27,112 nt of DNA from CAJQQY01 sp045104975 (GTDB lineage Bacteria > Bacteroidota > Bacteroidia > Chitinophagales > Saprospiraceae): positions 1 to 27,112 of the forward strand of contig JBGCCY010000137.1 in NCBI GenBank assembly GCA_045104975.1, in the 5' to 3' direction. The notes under the pieces are model-generated. The model ran no database searches, was not told the origin of the DNA, and worked only from the letters and a program-made list of their open reading frames with translations. Below, one piece after another: positions 1 to 7,373 of this stretch. A program made the position numbers and the translations under genes. Numbering within the stretch: the first letter of the stretch is position 1; each line of letters begins with the position of its first letter.

Positions 1-450
1 AACAAAGGATTTGAATATACTTTCCTGAATGAAACTTTAAACGATACTTACTTAGCTGAAAAACGACTTTCAAGTATGATTGGCTACTTTGCTTTTGTCG
101 CTATTTTTATTGCTTGCTTTGGTTTATTTGGTTTGGCTGCCATGTTGACGCAACAACGATTTAAGGAAATCGGCATTCGAAAAGTGCTAGGTGCTTCAGT
201 CACTCAAATCTTACAATTGATTTCCAAAGACTTTATCAAACTAATTGGTTTTGCTATGATTTTAGCTGCACCGATGACTTGGTATTTATTGAAAGATTGG
301 TTGAATGGATTTGCTTATGGGATTGATTTCCCTTGGTGGACCACCATCGCAAGTGGTTTGGCGGTGATGTTGATTGCGTTTATAACAATAAGTTTACAAT
401 CTGTCAAAGCGGCTATTTCTAATCCTGTAGATGCGATTCGAGATGAGTGA
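1..450 (+). CDS. ABC transporter permease, C-terminal part (MacB/FtsX-like), partial
   Basis: The reading frame is already open at base 1, so this is the 3' end of a longer gene: 149 residues are visible and the true start lies outside the window. The protein is the last part of a MacB-like inner-membrane permease with an FtsX domain. Three hydrophobic segments are visible, starting near FAFVAIFIACFGLFGLA, then a segment after KDFIKLIG, then one after FPWWTT. Between the first two lies the conserved cytoplasmic motif EIGIRKVLGAS, and the C-terminus has the typical KAAISNPVDAIRDE ending. These signatures are characteristic of the large Bacteroidota permeases that work with a MacB-type ATPase in lipoprotein or drug export, or in efflux and stress responses. 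The substrate cannot be inferred. The stop codon is followed by a palindrome (464-496) and a strong hairpin shared with the convergent peptidase gene. Family assignment is secure; function is general only. Confidence 0.9.
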   Translation, partial: NKGFEYTFLNETLNDTYLAEKRLSSMIGYFAFVAIFIACFGLFGLAAMLTQQRFKEIGIRKVLGASVTQILQLISKDFIKLIGFAMILAAPMTWYLLKDWLNGFAYGIDFPWWTTIASGLAVMLIAFITISLQSVKAAISNPVDAIRDE

Positions 451-463
451 TTTCTAAGTAATT

Positions 464-496
464 AGGGATCGGATCCCTTGAAGGGATTCGATCCCT
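464..496. repeat. 33-bp near-perfect palindrome after the permease stop
   Basis: Two 15-bp arms (464-478 and 482-496) built on AGGGATC are separated by three bases. They pair fully, with one G-U if transcribed. It lies 14 bp after the permease stop and has no T-run, so it is not a classical terminator by itself. It could be a 3'-end stabilising hairpin or a protein site. Confidence 0.6.
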
Positions 497-526
497 CCAA
501 AACTTAAAACCAACCCATTTCTCAAA

Positions 527-570
527 AAAACAAGCCCATTACAGTAATTGTAATTGGCTTGTTTTAATAA
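527..570. terminator. Bidirectional intrinsic terminator between convergent genes
   Basis: A perfect 10-bp stem, AAAACAAGCC (527-536) with GGCTTGTTTT (556-565), is extended inside by ATTAC/GTAAT after one mismatch. The plus-strand copy ends in TTTT and the minus-strand copy in a run of seven T (opposite 524-530). It can therefore end both the permease transcript and the convergent S9 peptidase transcript. Confidence 0.85.
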
Positions 571-596
571 AATAACAATATATTTACAAAAATAAA

Positions 597-2603
597 TTAC
601 TCCTTTAATTCAGTCGTCACTTCTTCCAAAAAGTCAAACCAAGTTTGATAAAAAGTAACCGTATTTTCTAGGCCCTTGATTCCGTGACCTTGTCCTTCGA
701 AAGTAACCAGTTTTACATTCTTATCATATTTCTTCAAACTATCAGCCATCATAGTACTCCCTGCGATTGGTACCCGACTATCATTCGTTCCGTGAGTTAA
801 AAGAAGATGACCTTTCATTTTATCCGCATGATAAAGAGGCGACCGATCATTCAGTTTTGCTGCTTCCGTTTTTGGATCACCGGCTTCGAGTGTTACCCAA
901 TCTGGAATATTACAGTTTTCATAAAAGTGAATAATATCTGAAAATCCTGCATGACTTAATCCAAATCCCCAATCAAATTCAGCTTTATTCCCATTGATCT
1001 CTCCAGGGAAAGTTAAGGTTCGCATAGTTGCATATCCTCCATGACTTCCGCCGAATACGCCAATGTTTTTTGCTGGAATATTTAGCTTTTCAGAAATATA
1101 TTTTGCTGCATAAAATACATCAATGATTTCATTACCACCTAAATCCTTATCATTCAACGCTGAGAAATCTTTCCCAAATCCACTACTCCCACGAGGAGAA
1201 GGACTCAAAACATAAATCCCTGCATCAGCTAAAATTTGATATCGAGTGCTAAAATTATTTCCACCGCCATAGAAAGATTGAATCATCACAATTTGATCTT
1301 TAGCAGGAAGTGGGTTTTTAGGTTTGTAAAGATATGCATGCAGTTCACGCGTTTTTCCAGTCTTTTCGTCTATGTCAAAAGTAGGGTAAGTAATCCGTTC
1401 AGGAGTAGCATTATAAATTTTTTCCTTTAATTCTTTTGGAACATCAACCACAGTTTTAGAAACCAAATTATCTTTCGAAACTGTCATTTCATCAATTCGA
1501 AACATCGAAGCATTTGAACCAGCAGACACCATCATTTTGTCGCCATCAGAATCATACACTCCAATGGATACATCACTTTTCTTTTGCATGACAATCTCGC
1601 CAGAAGGCAAATCCAATAAATAGATTTGAGTTTCAATTGGTGATGAAGTAGTAGCAAACATATATTTTTTTCCTTCAATCGTAATAATCTCAGAGGTACC
1701 CAAATCCGTAGTGAATTTTGTCAACTGATTTGATTTTTTTGTTGAAATATTGTAGCTATAAATATTTCTAAAACCATCCTCATTTGAAACATACATAAAA
1801 GTATTATTGTCCAACCACTCTTTGAAAATCCCTGGAAAACTTCTTTTTTTCGAAGCATCAGTTAATAGCGTTTGAGATTTTTTATCGAAATCAATATATA
1901 CGATATTTCCATACGTTCGATCAGCATCTTTGAGTGCGGTGACTGCTACACCTTTCCCCTCTGGTTGCCAACTTGGCGTTCCCCATGTATATCTCATGTC
2001 AGCTTTGTCCTGAATAATTTTAGTTTCTTTATTCGTTTTTAAATCTAAAATCCTCAACTCACTTAACCGATTTGCTTTGTCGCCTAACCGAGCAATGTAG
2101 GCTACTTTTGTCCCTGCTTCATTCCAACGGTAACCGAATATATAAGGAACGTCAGTTAGTTTTTCGACCTTACCAGTTTTAGGATCAAGGCGGGTTAGAT
2201 TGATGACTTCGTCATTGATTTCATCGCCTGTCCAGTAAAGTTGGTTATCATTTTTATTGTATCGTATTCCCCAAACGTTTCGAGTTGCGTAATCAATGTC
2301 AGAGATTTTTTTCCCTTTGGTCAAATCAGGGTTTCCAGTAAGGTCAAGTTCAAGAAGATCGGTAGTCGCCCCTCTTTTCATGTAATATAATTTTCCGGCA
2401 GCATAATATGGATTGAATCCACTATAGGGAAATCCTTCTACATAAGGGGTTAGATCAATGGTTCTTCCTTTAAAGGAAACCATTCGAGAATTATTTTTTT
2501 CTGTAGTTGTAGGAGTATCAGTTACAGCAGGTTCTGTTTCGCCTCCGCAGCTAAGTATTCCGACAAAGAAAAGATTAAGTAAAATGAATTTGAGTAATTT
2601 CAT
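597..2603 (-). CDS. S9-family (prolyl oligopeptidase-type) serine peptidase, lipoprotein
   Basis: A 668-residue exported peptidase. The N-terminus MKLLKFILLNLFFVGILSCGG is a lipoprotein signal with a lipobox ending at Cys19, so the mature enzyme should be anchored to a membrane. Residues of about 45-400 look like a WD40/beta-propeller domain, with repeated blade patterns such as YTWGTPSWQPEG and TFMYVSNEDGFRN. Residues of about 410-665 form the alpha/beta-hydrolase peptidase domain. The catalytic triad can be read directly: Ser520 in GGSHGG, Asp608 in HGTNDSRVP and His640 in GQGHGI. This is the arrangement of dipeptidyl-peptidase IV, acylaminoacyl peptidase and prolyl oligopeptidase relatives, which cleave short peptides, often after proline. 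Which of these specificities applies cannot be told. The A-rich leader lacks a clear Shine-Dalgarno sequence, as is usual in Bacteroidota. It ends at the shared terminator at 527-570. Confidence 0.93.
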   Translation of the reverse strand: MKLLKFILLNLFFVGILSCGGETEPAVTDTPTTTEKNNSRMVSFKGRTIDLTPYVEGFPYSGFNPYYAAGKLYYMKRGATTDLLELDLTGNPDLTKGKKISDIDYATRNVWGIRYNKNDNQLYWTGDEINDEVINLTRLDPKTGKVEKLTDVPYIFGYRWNEAGTKVAYIARLGDKANRLSELRILDLKTNKETKIIQDKADMRYTWGTPSWQPEGKGVAVTALKDADRTYGNIVYIDFDKKSQTLLTDASKKRSFPGIFKEWLDNNTFMYVSNEDGFRNIYSYNISTKKSNQLTKFTTDLGTSEIITIEGKKYMFATTSSPIETQIYLLDLPSGEIVMQKKSDVSIGVYDSDGDKMMVSAGSNASMFRIDEMTVSKDNLVSKTVVDVPKELKEKIYNATPERITYPTFDIDEKTGKTRELHAYLYKPKNPLPAKDQIVMIQSFYGGGNNFSTRYQILADAGIYVLSPSPRGSSGFGKDFSALNDKDLGGNEIIDVFYAAKYISEKLNIPAKNIGVFGGSHGGYATMRTLTFPGEINGNKAEFDWGFGLSHAGFSDIIHFYENCNIPDWVTLEAGDPKTEAAKLNDRSPLYHADKMKGHLLLTHGTNDSRVPIAGSTMMADSLKKYDKNVKLVTFEGQGHGIKGLENTVTFYQTWFDFLEEVTTELKE

Positions 2604-2783
2604 GACGAGTTATTTTTTTAAGAAATTGGTTAAAAAAAATTGGTTTCAAATTAAAGTGTAATTCAGAAATAGAAAGTTGCTTAAAGATAGGAAGGCAATT
2701 TTACTTATTATCTTTTTGATGATATATTGTATCTTGATATTTTAAATTTAGTTGCACTTGATTTATTAGTAGGTGATTGGGTT

Positions 2784-3491
2784 ATGATTTGGATTTGTAT
2801 AGGGTGTGAATATGTAACTGGTGTGTTTATAAATGAATTAGCGACAAGCAAAAAAAAGAAAAAAGTGAAGTTCAATCAAATATCAGATAAATTTCCAATT
2901 GAAAATAAAGACATTTTTTTTTGGAATCTAATTGGCGCGATTGGAATAACAATTATTCTTATTTTCATCCAGAAAAAGATTCAGTTTTCAAAGATCATGT
3001 TAATTCCAATTGTTCTAATTGGAGTTTTCATTTTACGAAGAAGCAGAAGACTTTTATCAGATTGGACAAAGAACAAGCATTATATTGGAGAGCTTGAATT
3101 TAAAGCGGAAATAATATATTTCGATAAAGGTAGTAATCAAATAAAAGTTAGTGAGATTGAATATATTTATTTCAGATACAATTTTATTAAAGGAAGAAAC
3201 TTTGCACCGAGAGACATAATCCACAACGGATTAGCAGAGTTGAATTTGACAACTAAAAATGGGAAAGATAAAACTTTGAAATTCGTCATCGAAACAAAGG
3301 AACAATTTGAATATTTAAAGTCCATATTCAAAAATTGGTATCAACAAGGAATTGAAATAAGAGAAGAATTTACAAATCAAAAACTCAAAACAATTTGCCT
3401 TGATGTAATTGGAAATAAATCATTCAAAGAAATTCAAGAGTTGAAAAGTCAAATAAAAAAAAATGAAAAAAGCAATTTTACTAATCATTAG
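2784..3491 (+). CDS. Hypothetical protein with two transmembrane helices
   Basis: Not recognised as a named family. The open frame reaches back to a TTG at 2727, but plausible starts are ATG 2784 (AGGTGA about 8 bp upstream) or GTG 2865, which follows a run of purines and begins with VKFNQISDKFPIE. The start at 2865 would give 208 residues. After a polar N-terminus come two hydrophobic segments, FFWNLIGAIGITIILIFIQ and IMLIPIVLIGVFIL, joined by a short charged turn. A soluble C-terminal region of about 130 residues follows, rich in beta-strand patterns (KAEIIYFDK, EIEYIYFRY, LAELNLTT, KTLKFVIET). This layout, two helices followed by a small beta domain, resembles bacterial membrane PH/YcxB-like proteins, but that is only an architectural guess. 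It overlaps the next gene by 29 bp, so the two are probably co-transcribed. Confidence 0.7.
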   Translation: MIWICIGCEYVTGVFINELATSKKKKKVKFNQISDKFPIENKDIFFWNLIGAIGITIILIFIQKKIQFSKIMLIPIVLIGVFILRRSRRLLSDWTKNKHYIGELEFKAEIIYFDKGSNQIKVSEIEYIYFRYNFIKGRNFAPRDIIHNGLAELNLTTKNGKDKTLKFVIETKEQFEYLKSIFKNWYQQGIEIREEFTNQKLKTICLDVIGNKSFKEIQELKSQIKKNEKSNFTNH

Positions 3492-4374
3492 TTTGCTCTT
3501 AAATTCCCAAGCTAAGTCTCAAATTGAGGAAAATTGCTTTGGCATAGAGTACATCGTTGCAGCAGAAAATTTAAATTTCAGAAGTCAACCAAATCCTGAA
3601 TCAAAAATCATTGGAAAACTTGCCAATGCTGAAAAACTCACATTAATTGAAATAGATAATCAAAATGGAGAAGATAGGTATTGTTGCTATCCTTGGGTTG
3701 AATGGTTGAAAGTTAAAAGAGAAAAAAATGGTGAAATTGGATATGTTTCAGGTCAATTTGTTAAGCCTCAAAATATTGCATATTTAAATGGTCAATCTTG
3801 TGATAGAATACAAAACGGCTACTGGTATGGAATTTATAATGAGGAAGGTAAAGCCAAAATAGAAAGAGTGAATCCAAAAGTAAAAACAGAAGTAGATGGA
3901 AGTAAAAATTTATCCGTTGAATCAAAAAAATATAGATTAATAGTTGGTTCTCAAAAAGAATTTAAGGAAGGTATGATTCAAGGGCAACTTTTTAAATATC
4001 CAAATGAGTATATTAAAATAGGTACAAACAGAAAATTATTGAGAATAGGTGGAAATGAATTTAGATTGATTTGTACAGGAGAAGTAAAGTTAGAACCTCC
4101 CTATGAATTACAAAGAGTACACGAAAAATTAGAACTTTTAACTATCAAATCATATACAGATTTTAAATCCCAAGAATTAACAAATTGCCTTTTTGGCTTT
4201 GGCAACATTGGTTATCAAATTCATTTTATTGGGGATTTAAATAAAGACGGTTTTCCAGAATTGATACTATCAGAAAGTGGAGAAACAGAAGGAGGTATGT
4301 TGTATTATTTTATGAGTAATAAAGATGGCAAATTGGAATTAAAAAGTCTGGTAAATGAAGAAAATGGTTGCTAA
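3463..4374 (+). CDS. Secreted SH3b-domain protein of unknown function
   Basis: A 303-residue protein with a signal peptide (MKKAILLIISLLLNSQAKSQ; cleavage probably before the IEEN segment). Residues of about 30-105 are a bacterial SH3 (SH3b) domain. The signature pattern is LNFRSQPNPESKIIGKLANAE followed by WLKVKR and GYVSGQFVKP, as in domains that bind peptidoglycan or proteins in the periplasm. The middle (about 110-225) has no recognised domain. The C-terminus contains FIGDLNKDGFPELIL, a Ca-binding FG-GAP/EF-hand-like DxNxDGxxE motif common in secreted Bacteroidota proteins. The start overlaps the end of the preceding membrane-protein gene by 29 bp, which implies coupled translation and a shared transcript. 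The substrate is unknown. No intrinsic terminator is evident directly after it. Confidence 0.82.
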   Translation: MKKAILLIISLLLNSQAKSQIEENCFGIEYIVAAENLNFRSQPNPESKIIGKLANAEKLTLIEIDNQNGEDRYCCYPWVEWLKVKREKNGEIGYVSGQFVKPQNIAYLNGQSCDRIQNGYWYGIYNEEGKAKIERVNPKVKTEVDGSKNLSVESKKYRLIVGSQKEFKEGMIQGQLFKYPNEYIKIGTNRKLLRIGGNEFRLICTGEVKLEPPYELQRVHEKLELLTIKSYTDFKSQELTNCLFGFGNIGYQIHFIGDLNKDGFPELILSESGETEGGMLYYFMSNKDGKLELKSLVNEENGC

Positions 4375-4676
4375 TAAAAAAGAAAAACGTACTCTTAAGT
4401 AACAGCAATCACTCCATGTAGTCGGAACGATGCATAAACAAAACCAATCATAAAAATCTCGCTCGCGCCATGCCTCTGGCTGGTGTGAAGCATTCCAAAA
4501 GCCTCTGGATTTTATATAAAAACAGTTGGCAGAGCCAAATCGAATACTAGACACCATATAGAACCATCGCACCAGCGAGTTCTTCTTCCTATTTTCAATT
4601 CTTATAAAAAAATACTCCCCCATTTTTCGGTTGCCTACCAAAATTCATCTTCTCATTTTTACAGAAAAAATAGAAA
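4375..4676. other. Intergenic stretch containing interspersed repeat copy 1
   Basis: This 302-bp gap has no convincing gene. Its centre (about 4460-4580) is a copy of a repeat also found at 6636-6740. A minus-strand open frame crosses the gap, but only because the repeat lacks stops. The last 40 bp are an A/T-rich leader to the PEP-mutase-like gene. No clear promoter box was seen. Confidence 0.7.
4460..4580. repeat. Interspersed intergenic repeat, copy 1
   Basis: Core 4460-4536 matches 6636-6723 base for base apart from a few substitutions and an insertion in the second copy. It starts CGCTCGCGCC and includes GGCTGGTGTGAAGCATTCC, AAAAGCCTCTGGATTTTATA and AACAGTTGGCAGAGCC. A flanking block, GAACCATCGCACCAGCGAG (4562-4580), corresponds to 6718-6736 in copy 2. 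Internal hairpins: CGCCA-GCC/GGC-TGGTG with one bulged base, and AAAAGCC/GGATTTT with one mismatch. Confidence 0.85.
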
Positions 4677-5438
4677 ATGAATTTTAAAAATTTACACCAA
4701 CAAAAAGAACCTTTATTATTAGCCAATGTTTGGGATGTCTCAAGTGCTCAAATCGCTGAAAAATTAAACTTTAAAGCTATTGGAACTTCAAGTTCTGCGA
4801 TCTCCAATTCCTTAGGCTATCAAGATGGCGAAGAAATGAGTTTTGAAGAATTAGCATTTGTGGTGAAACGAATTTCTACAAAAATAAAAATTCCATTGTC
4901 TGTTGATTTGGAAGCAGGGTACAGCCGAGATCCAAAAATCATTGCTACTCACATCAAACAATTAGCTCAACTTGGAGTCGTTGGAATTAACTTAGAAGAT
5001 AGTATTGTCGAAGATGTAAGAGTATTGTTATCTCCTGAAGGGTTTTCAAAAACCATCTCGGAAATAAAAAATATTTTAGAAAAAGAAGGCATCAATATTT
5101 TTCTAAATATCCGAACAGATACTTTTTTATTAAATCATCCTGATCCAGTTGCCGAAACGATTCGACGAATTCGACTTTACGAAAAAGCAGGTGCAAATGG
5201 TATTTTTGTACCTTGCATCACACATGAGGATGATATAAAATCTATAGTAGAAAATACTCCGCTCCCCATCAATGTGATGTGCATGCCTAATCTTCCAGAC
5301 TTTTCAACGCTTAAAAAACTGGGCGTCAAAAGAATCAGTATGGGGAATTTCCTGTACGACCAAATGAATGTTTTTCTTGAAAAAAATCTTAACACTATTA
5401 TTCAACAAAATTCATTTCAACACATCTTTCAAAAATGA
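4677..5438 (+). CDS. Isocitrate lyase/PEP mutase superfamily enzyme
   Basis: A 253-residue enzyme of the PEP mutase/isocitrate lyase superfamily (TIM barrel). The family includes PEP mutase, oxaloacetate decarboxylase, 2-methylisocitrate lyase and carboxyvinyl-carboxyphosphonate phosphorylmutase. Visible signatures: LLLANVWDVSSA at the N-terminus, TSSSAISNSLGYQDGE with Asp50, the metal-binding stretch VDLEAGY (Asp77, Glu79), GINLEDS (Glu107, Asp108), LNIRTD, and the late barrel strand GANGIFVPC. The isocitrate-lyase KKCGH signature is absent, so it is not a glyoxylate-cycle enzyme. The length fits the short uncharacterised branch of the superfamily. The reaction probably makes or breaks a C-C or C-P bond next to a carboxylate, but the substrate is unknown. 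The stop overlaps the start of ada (ATGA at 5435-5438), so the two genes form a translationally coupled operon. The enzyme may therefore be expressed during alkylation stress. Confidence 0.88.
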   Translation: MNFKNLHQQKEPLLLANVWDVSSAQIAEKLNFKAIGTSSSAISNSLGYQDGEEMSFEELAFVVKRISTKIKIPLSVDLEAGYSRDPKIIATHIKQLAQLGVVGINLEDSIVEDVRVLLSPEGFSKTISEIKNILEKEGINIFLNIRTDTFLLNHPDPVAETIRRIRLYEKAGANGIFVPCITHEDDIKSIVENTPLPINVMCMPNLPDFSTLKKLGVKRISMGNFLYDQMNVFLEKNLNTIIQQNSFQHIFQK

Positions 5439-6484
5439 TAATCAACGATAAAAATAAAATTGACACTTACTATCAAGCATTACTTGACAGAGATCAAAGT
5501 TATGTTGGGATTTTTTATGTAGGTGTAAAAACAACTTCGGTTTTTTGTATTGCCACTTGTCGTGCGAGAAAACCTAAATTGAAAAATGTAGCATTTTATC
5601 CCAACTTCAAAGAAGCATTAGATAATGGTTTCCGACCTTGCAAAATCTGCAAGCCAACTCAAAATGCGAATCAAGCTCCTGAACAAGTGGAACGAGCAAT
5701 CGAAATGGTCAAAAAAAATCCAAAAGAAAAAATTACAGATTTTCGACTGAAAGAAAATAATATTAGTGCTGACTTAGTTCGAAGATGGTTTAATAAAAAT
5801 TACGGTTTGACCTTTCATGCTTACCAAAGAATGTATCGAATCAATAATGCATTTATGGAATTGAAGCATGGAAAAAAAACAACGGAAACTGCCTTCGATA
5901 CTGGCTACGAATCATTAAGCGGATTTGGATATACTTATAAAAAACTATTAGGAAAATCACCTAAGAAAAGTGGGGAGAAAACGATTATTTTAATCAGTCG
6001 GTTGACTACATCTTTGGGGCCAATGTTTGTTTGTGCGACAGAAGATGGAATCTGCTTGTTAGAATTTGTTGATCGAAAAATGCTGGAAACTGAATTTAAA
6101 GATTTACAAAAACTACTTAATGCAAAAATATTAGTAGGTGAAAATAATCATATCAAACAAGCCAAAAAAGAAATTGCAGAATACTTTGCGGGGAAGCGTA
6201 AAAAATTTGAAGTCAAAATTCAGTTGGTCGGAACTGATTTCCAAAAATTAGTTTGGCAAAATTTATTAACTATTCCTGCTGGAGAAACTTCGACTTATCA
6301 ACTTCAAGCTCAGGCTATCGAAAAACCAAAAGCGATTCGAGCTATGGCATCAGCTAATGGGTATAATCGTATTTCGATTATGATTCCATGTCATAGAGTA
6401 ATTGGGAGCGATGGGAAGTTGCGAGGTTATGGAGGAGGGATTGAACGAAAGAGATGGCTTTTGGATCATGAGCAAAGATTTTAA
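5435..6484 (+). CDS. ada: Bifunctional Ada: methylphosphotriester/O6-alkylguanine DNA methyltransferase and AraC-type activator
   Basis: A 349-residue full-length Ada protein, close to the E. coli length. The N-terminal Ada zinc domain carries Cys38, Cys42, Cys69 and Cys72 in exactly the E. coli spacing (VFCIATCRARK and FRPCKICKP). Cys38 is the residue expected to accept methyl groups from DNA phosphotriesters. Residues of about 85-185 are an AraC-type helix-turn-helix region (ADLVRRWFNKNYGLTFHAYQ and AFDTGYESLSGFGYTYKK). The C-terminal methyltransferase domain (about 190-349) contains PCHRVIGSDGKLRGYGGG, with the active-site Cys319 accepting methyl from O6-methylguanine. The protein repairs alkylated DNA in the cytoplasm and, once methylated, normally activates its own operon. 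It overlaps the PEP-mutase-like gene by 4 bp. No AlkA fusion is present. An Ada operator was not identified. Confidence 0.97.
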   Translation: MIINDKNKIDTYYQALLDRDQSYVGIFYVGVKTTSVFCIATCRARKPKLKNVAFYPNFKEALDNGFRPCKICKPTQNANQAPEQVERAIEMVKKNPKEKITDFRLKENNISADLVRRWFNKNYGLTFHAYQRMYRINNAFMELKHGKKTTETAFDTGYESLSGFGYTYKKLLGKSPKKSGEKTIILISRLTTSLGPMFVCATEDGICLLEFVDRKMLETEFKDLQKLLNAKILVGENNHIKQAKKEIAEYFAGKRKKFEVKIQLVGTDFQKLVWQNLLTIPAGETSTYQLQAQAIEKPKAIRAMASANGYNRISIMIPCHRVIGSDGKLRGYGGGIERKRWLLDHEQRF

Positions 6485-6512
6485 TCAAGGATGAGATTTA
6501 GACAAAACTTAT

Positions 6513-6540
6513 GGCAGAACCATGGCGCCAGCGGCGAGCG
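6513..6540. repeat. Partial copy of the interspersed repeat's terminal block
   Basis: GGCAGAACCATGGCGCCAGC and the following GGCGAGCG resemble the right-hand block of both full copies (4562-4580; 6713-6736: GGCAGAGCCATGTCGCCAGC). It suggests that the element has a reusable terminal module, here placed about 95 bp before copy 2 in the same orientation. Confidence 0.6.
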
Positions 6541-6604
6541 GAGCGTTTCTAGTACTTTATTTTAATTCCCCTTTATAAATAACTGATAGGATATAATCGG
6601 ATTC

Positions 6605-6633
6605 TATATTTATATTTATATTTATATTTATAT
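6605..6633. repeat. Microsatellite (TATATT)x4 plus TATAT
   Basis: Four exact TATATT units followed by TATAT directly abut repeat copy 2 with two intervening bases. It is non-coding and lies in the gap between the convergent ada and HAD genes. Confidence 0.9.
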
Positions 6634-6635
6634 CC

Positions 6636-6740
6636 CGCTCGCGCCAAGCCTTTGGCTGGTGTGAAGCATTCCAAAAGCCTTTGGCTTTTATATAAAAAAA
6701 ATCTCTCAACAGTTGGCAGAGCCATGTCGCCAGCGAAGAA
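6636..6740. repeat. Interspersed intergenic repeat, copy 2
   Basis: Same element as 4460-4580, same orientation. It holds CGCTCGCGCC, GGCTGGTGTGAAGCATTCC, a perfect AAAAGCC-TTT-GGCTTTT hairpin (6673-6689), CAACAGTTGGCAGAGCC and GCCATGTCGCCAGCGAAG. Differences from copy 1 include CTT for ATT and T for C in both TYT loops, plus an insertion before AACAGTTGGC. Confidence 0.85.
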
Positions 6741-6764
6741 CCACCACCCTTCATAACAATACAC

Positions 6765-7373
6765 TTACAAAACCTCCAACACCTGCAAATCCCTTCGCAA
6801 CTGCTCCCCTGATTTAAAATGAATTCCTTGCATTCCGTAATCTTCACACCCTCTAATATTTTTTAAAGAGTCATCTATAAAAACTGCCGTCGCAGGATTG
6901 ATATCAAATCGTTGACAAGTCAATTCATAAATCTCTCGTTGTGGTTTCATCATCTTTTCATCACCTGAAACTAAGATGCCTTCGAACCATTGCAAAAAAT
7001 CATAATCCCGTAATGCAACTGGAAATGTCTCTGCACTCCAATTCGTCAAAGCATAAACTCGATGTGTTTGCGCTTCAATCAATTCCTCCAATATTGCTAC
7101 CGTTGGTAAAATCGCACCACCCAACATCTCTTCCCATCGTCCATAAAATGCTTCGATTTGAGAAGTGTAATTGGGGAATTTGTCTACTAAAATTTGAGTC
7201 GCTTCGGCAAGTGGTCTACCAGCATCTTGCTGCACATTCCAATCAGGCGTACAAATATTATTTAGGAAATATTCCATTTCCTCTTGATCATCAAATATTT
7301 TAGTGAATAGGCGACGAGGTTCCCAATCAATTAAAACACCTCCAAGATCAAAAATTACTGTTTCGATTTCCAT
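6765..7373 (-). CDS. HAD-family hydrolase (YihX-like, subfamily IA) phosphatase
   Basis: A 202-residue cytoplasmic HAD-superfamily hydrolase. Motif I is IFDLGGVLIDW with nucleophile Asp9. The usual second Asp is Gly11, as in the YihX / glucose-1-phosphate-phosphatase-like branch of HAD-IA. Motif II is ALTNWS (Thr110), motif III KPQREIY (Lys143) and motif IV VFIDDS (Asp167, Asp168). Residues of about 18-85 form the alpha-helical cap. Known relatives dephosphorylate small sugar phosphates or similar metabolites; the actual substrate cannot be inferred. The gene faces ada, and a repeat-filled gap separates their ends. The start ATG at 7373 immediately precedes MEIETVIFD, the natural N-terminus for the family, so the start is reliable. 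A different-frame minus ORF overlapping its 3' end is a by-product of the repeat. Confidence 0.92.
   Translation of the reverse strand: MEIETVIFDLGGVLIDWEPRRLFTKIFDDQEEMEYFLNNICTPDWNVQQDAGRPLAEATQILVDKFPNYTSQIEAFYGRWEEMLGGAILPTVAILEELIEAQTHRVYALTNWSAETFPVALRDYDFLQWFEGILVSGDEKMMKPQREIYELTCQRFDINPATAVFIDDSLKNIRGCEDYGMQGIHFKSGEQLRRDLQVLEVL

Larger units (their letters stand above)
6485..6764. other. Intergenic stretch between convergent ada and HAD genes, filled with repeats
   Basis: This 280-bp gap holds a partial repeat block (6513-6540), a hexanucleotide microsatellite (6605-6633) and repeat copy 2 (6636-6740). AAAAGCC/GGCTTTT at 6673-6689, followed by TATATAAAAAAAA, could act as a weak terminator for ada. 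No protein gene is supported. Confidence 0.7.

Noticed and set aside
4339..4641. Minus-strand open frame (100 codons) with FWNASHQP...AWRERD
   Set aside because: It overlaps the end of the SH3b gene and exists because the interspersed repeat has few stops; the matching frame in copy 2 diverges completely outside the repeat.
4677..5438. Isocitrate lyase or phosphonate-biosynthesis PEP mutase
   Set aside because: The KKCGH isocitrate-lyase signature is missing and no phosphonate genes are nearby; only superfamily membership is supported.
6557..6847. Minus-strand open frames across repeat copy 2 and the microsatellite
   Set aside because: They overlap the HAD gene in another frame, encode (IN)n from the TATATT tract, and have no family features.
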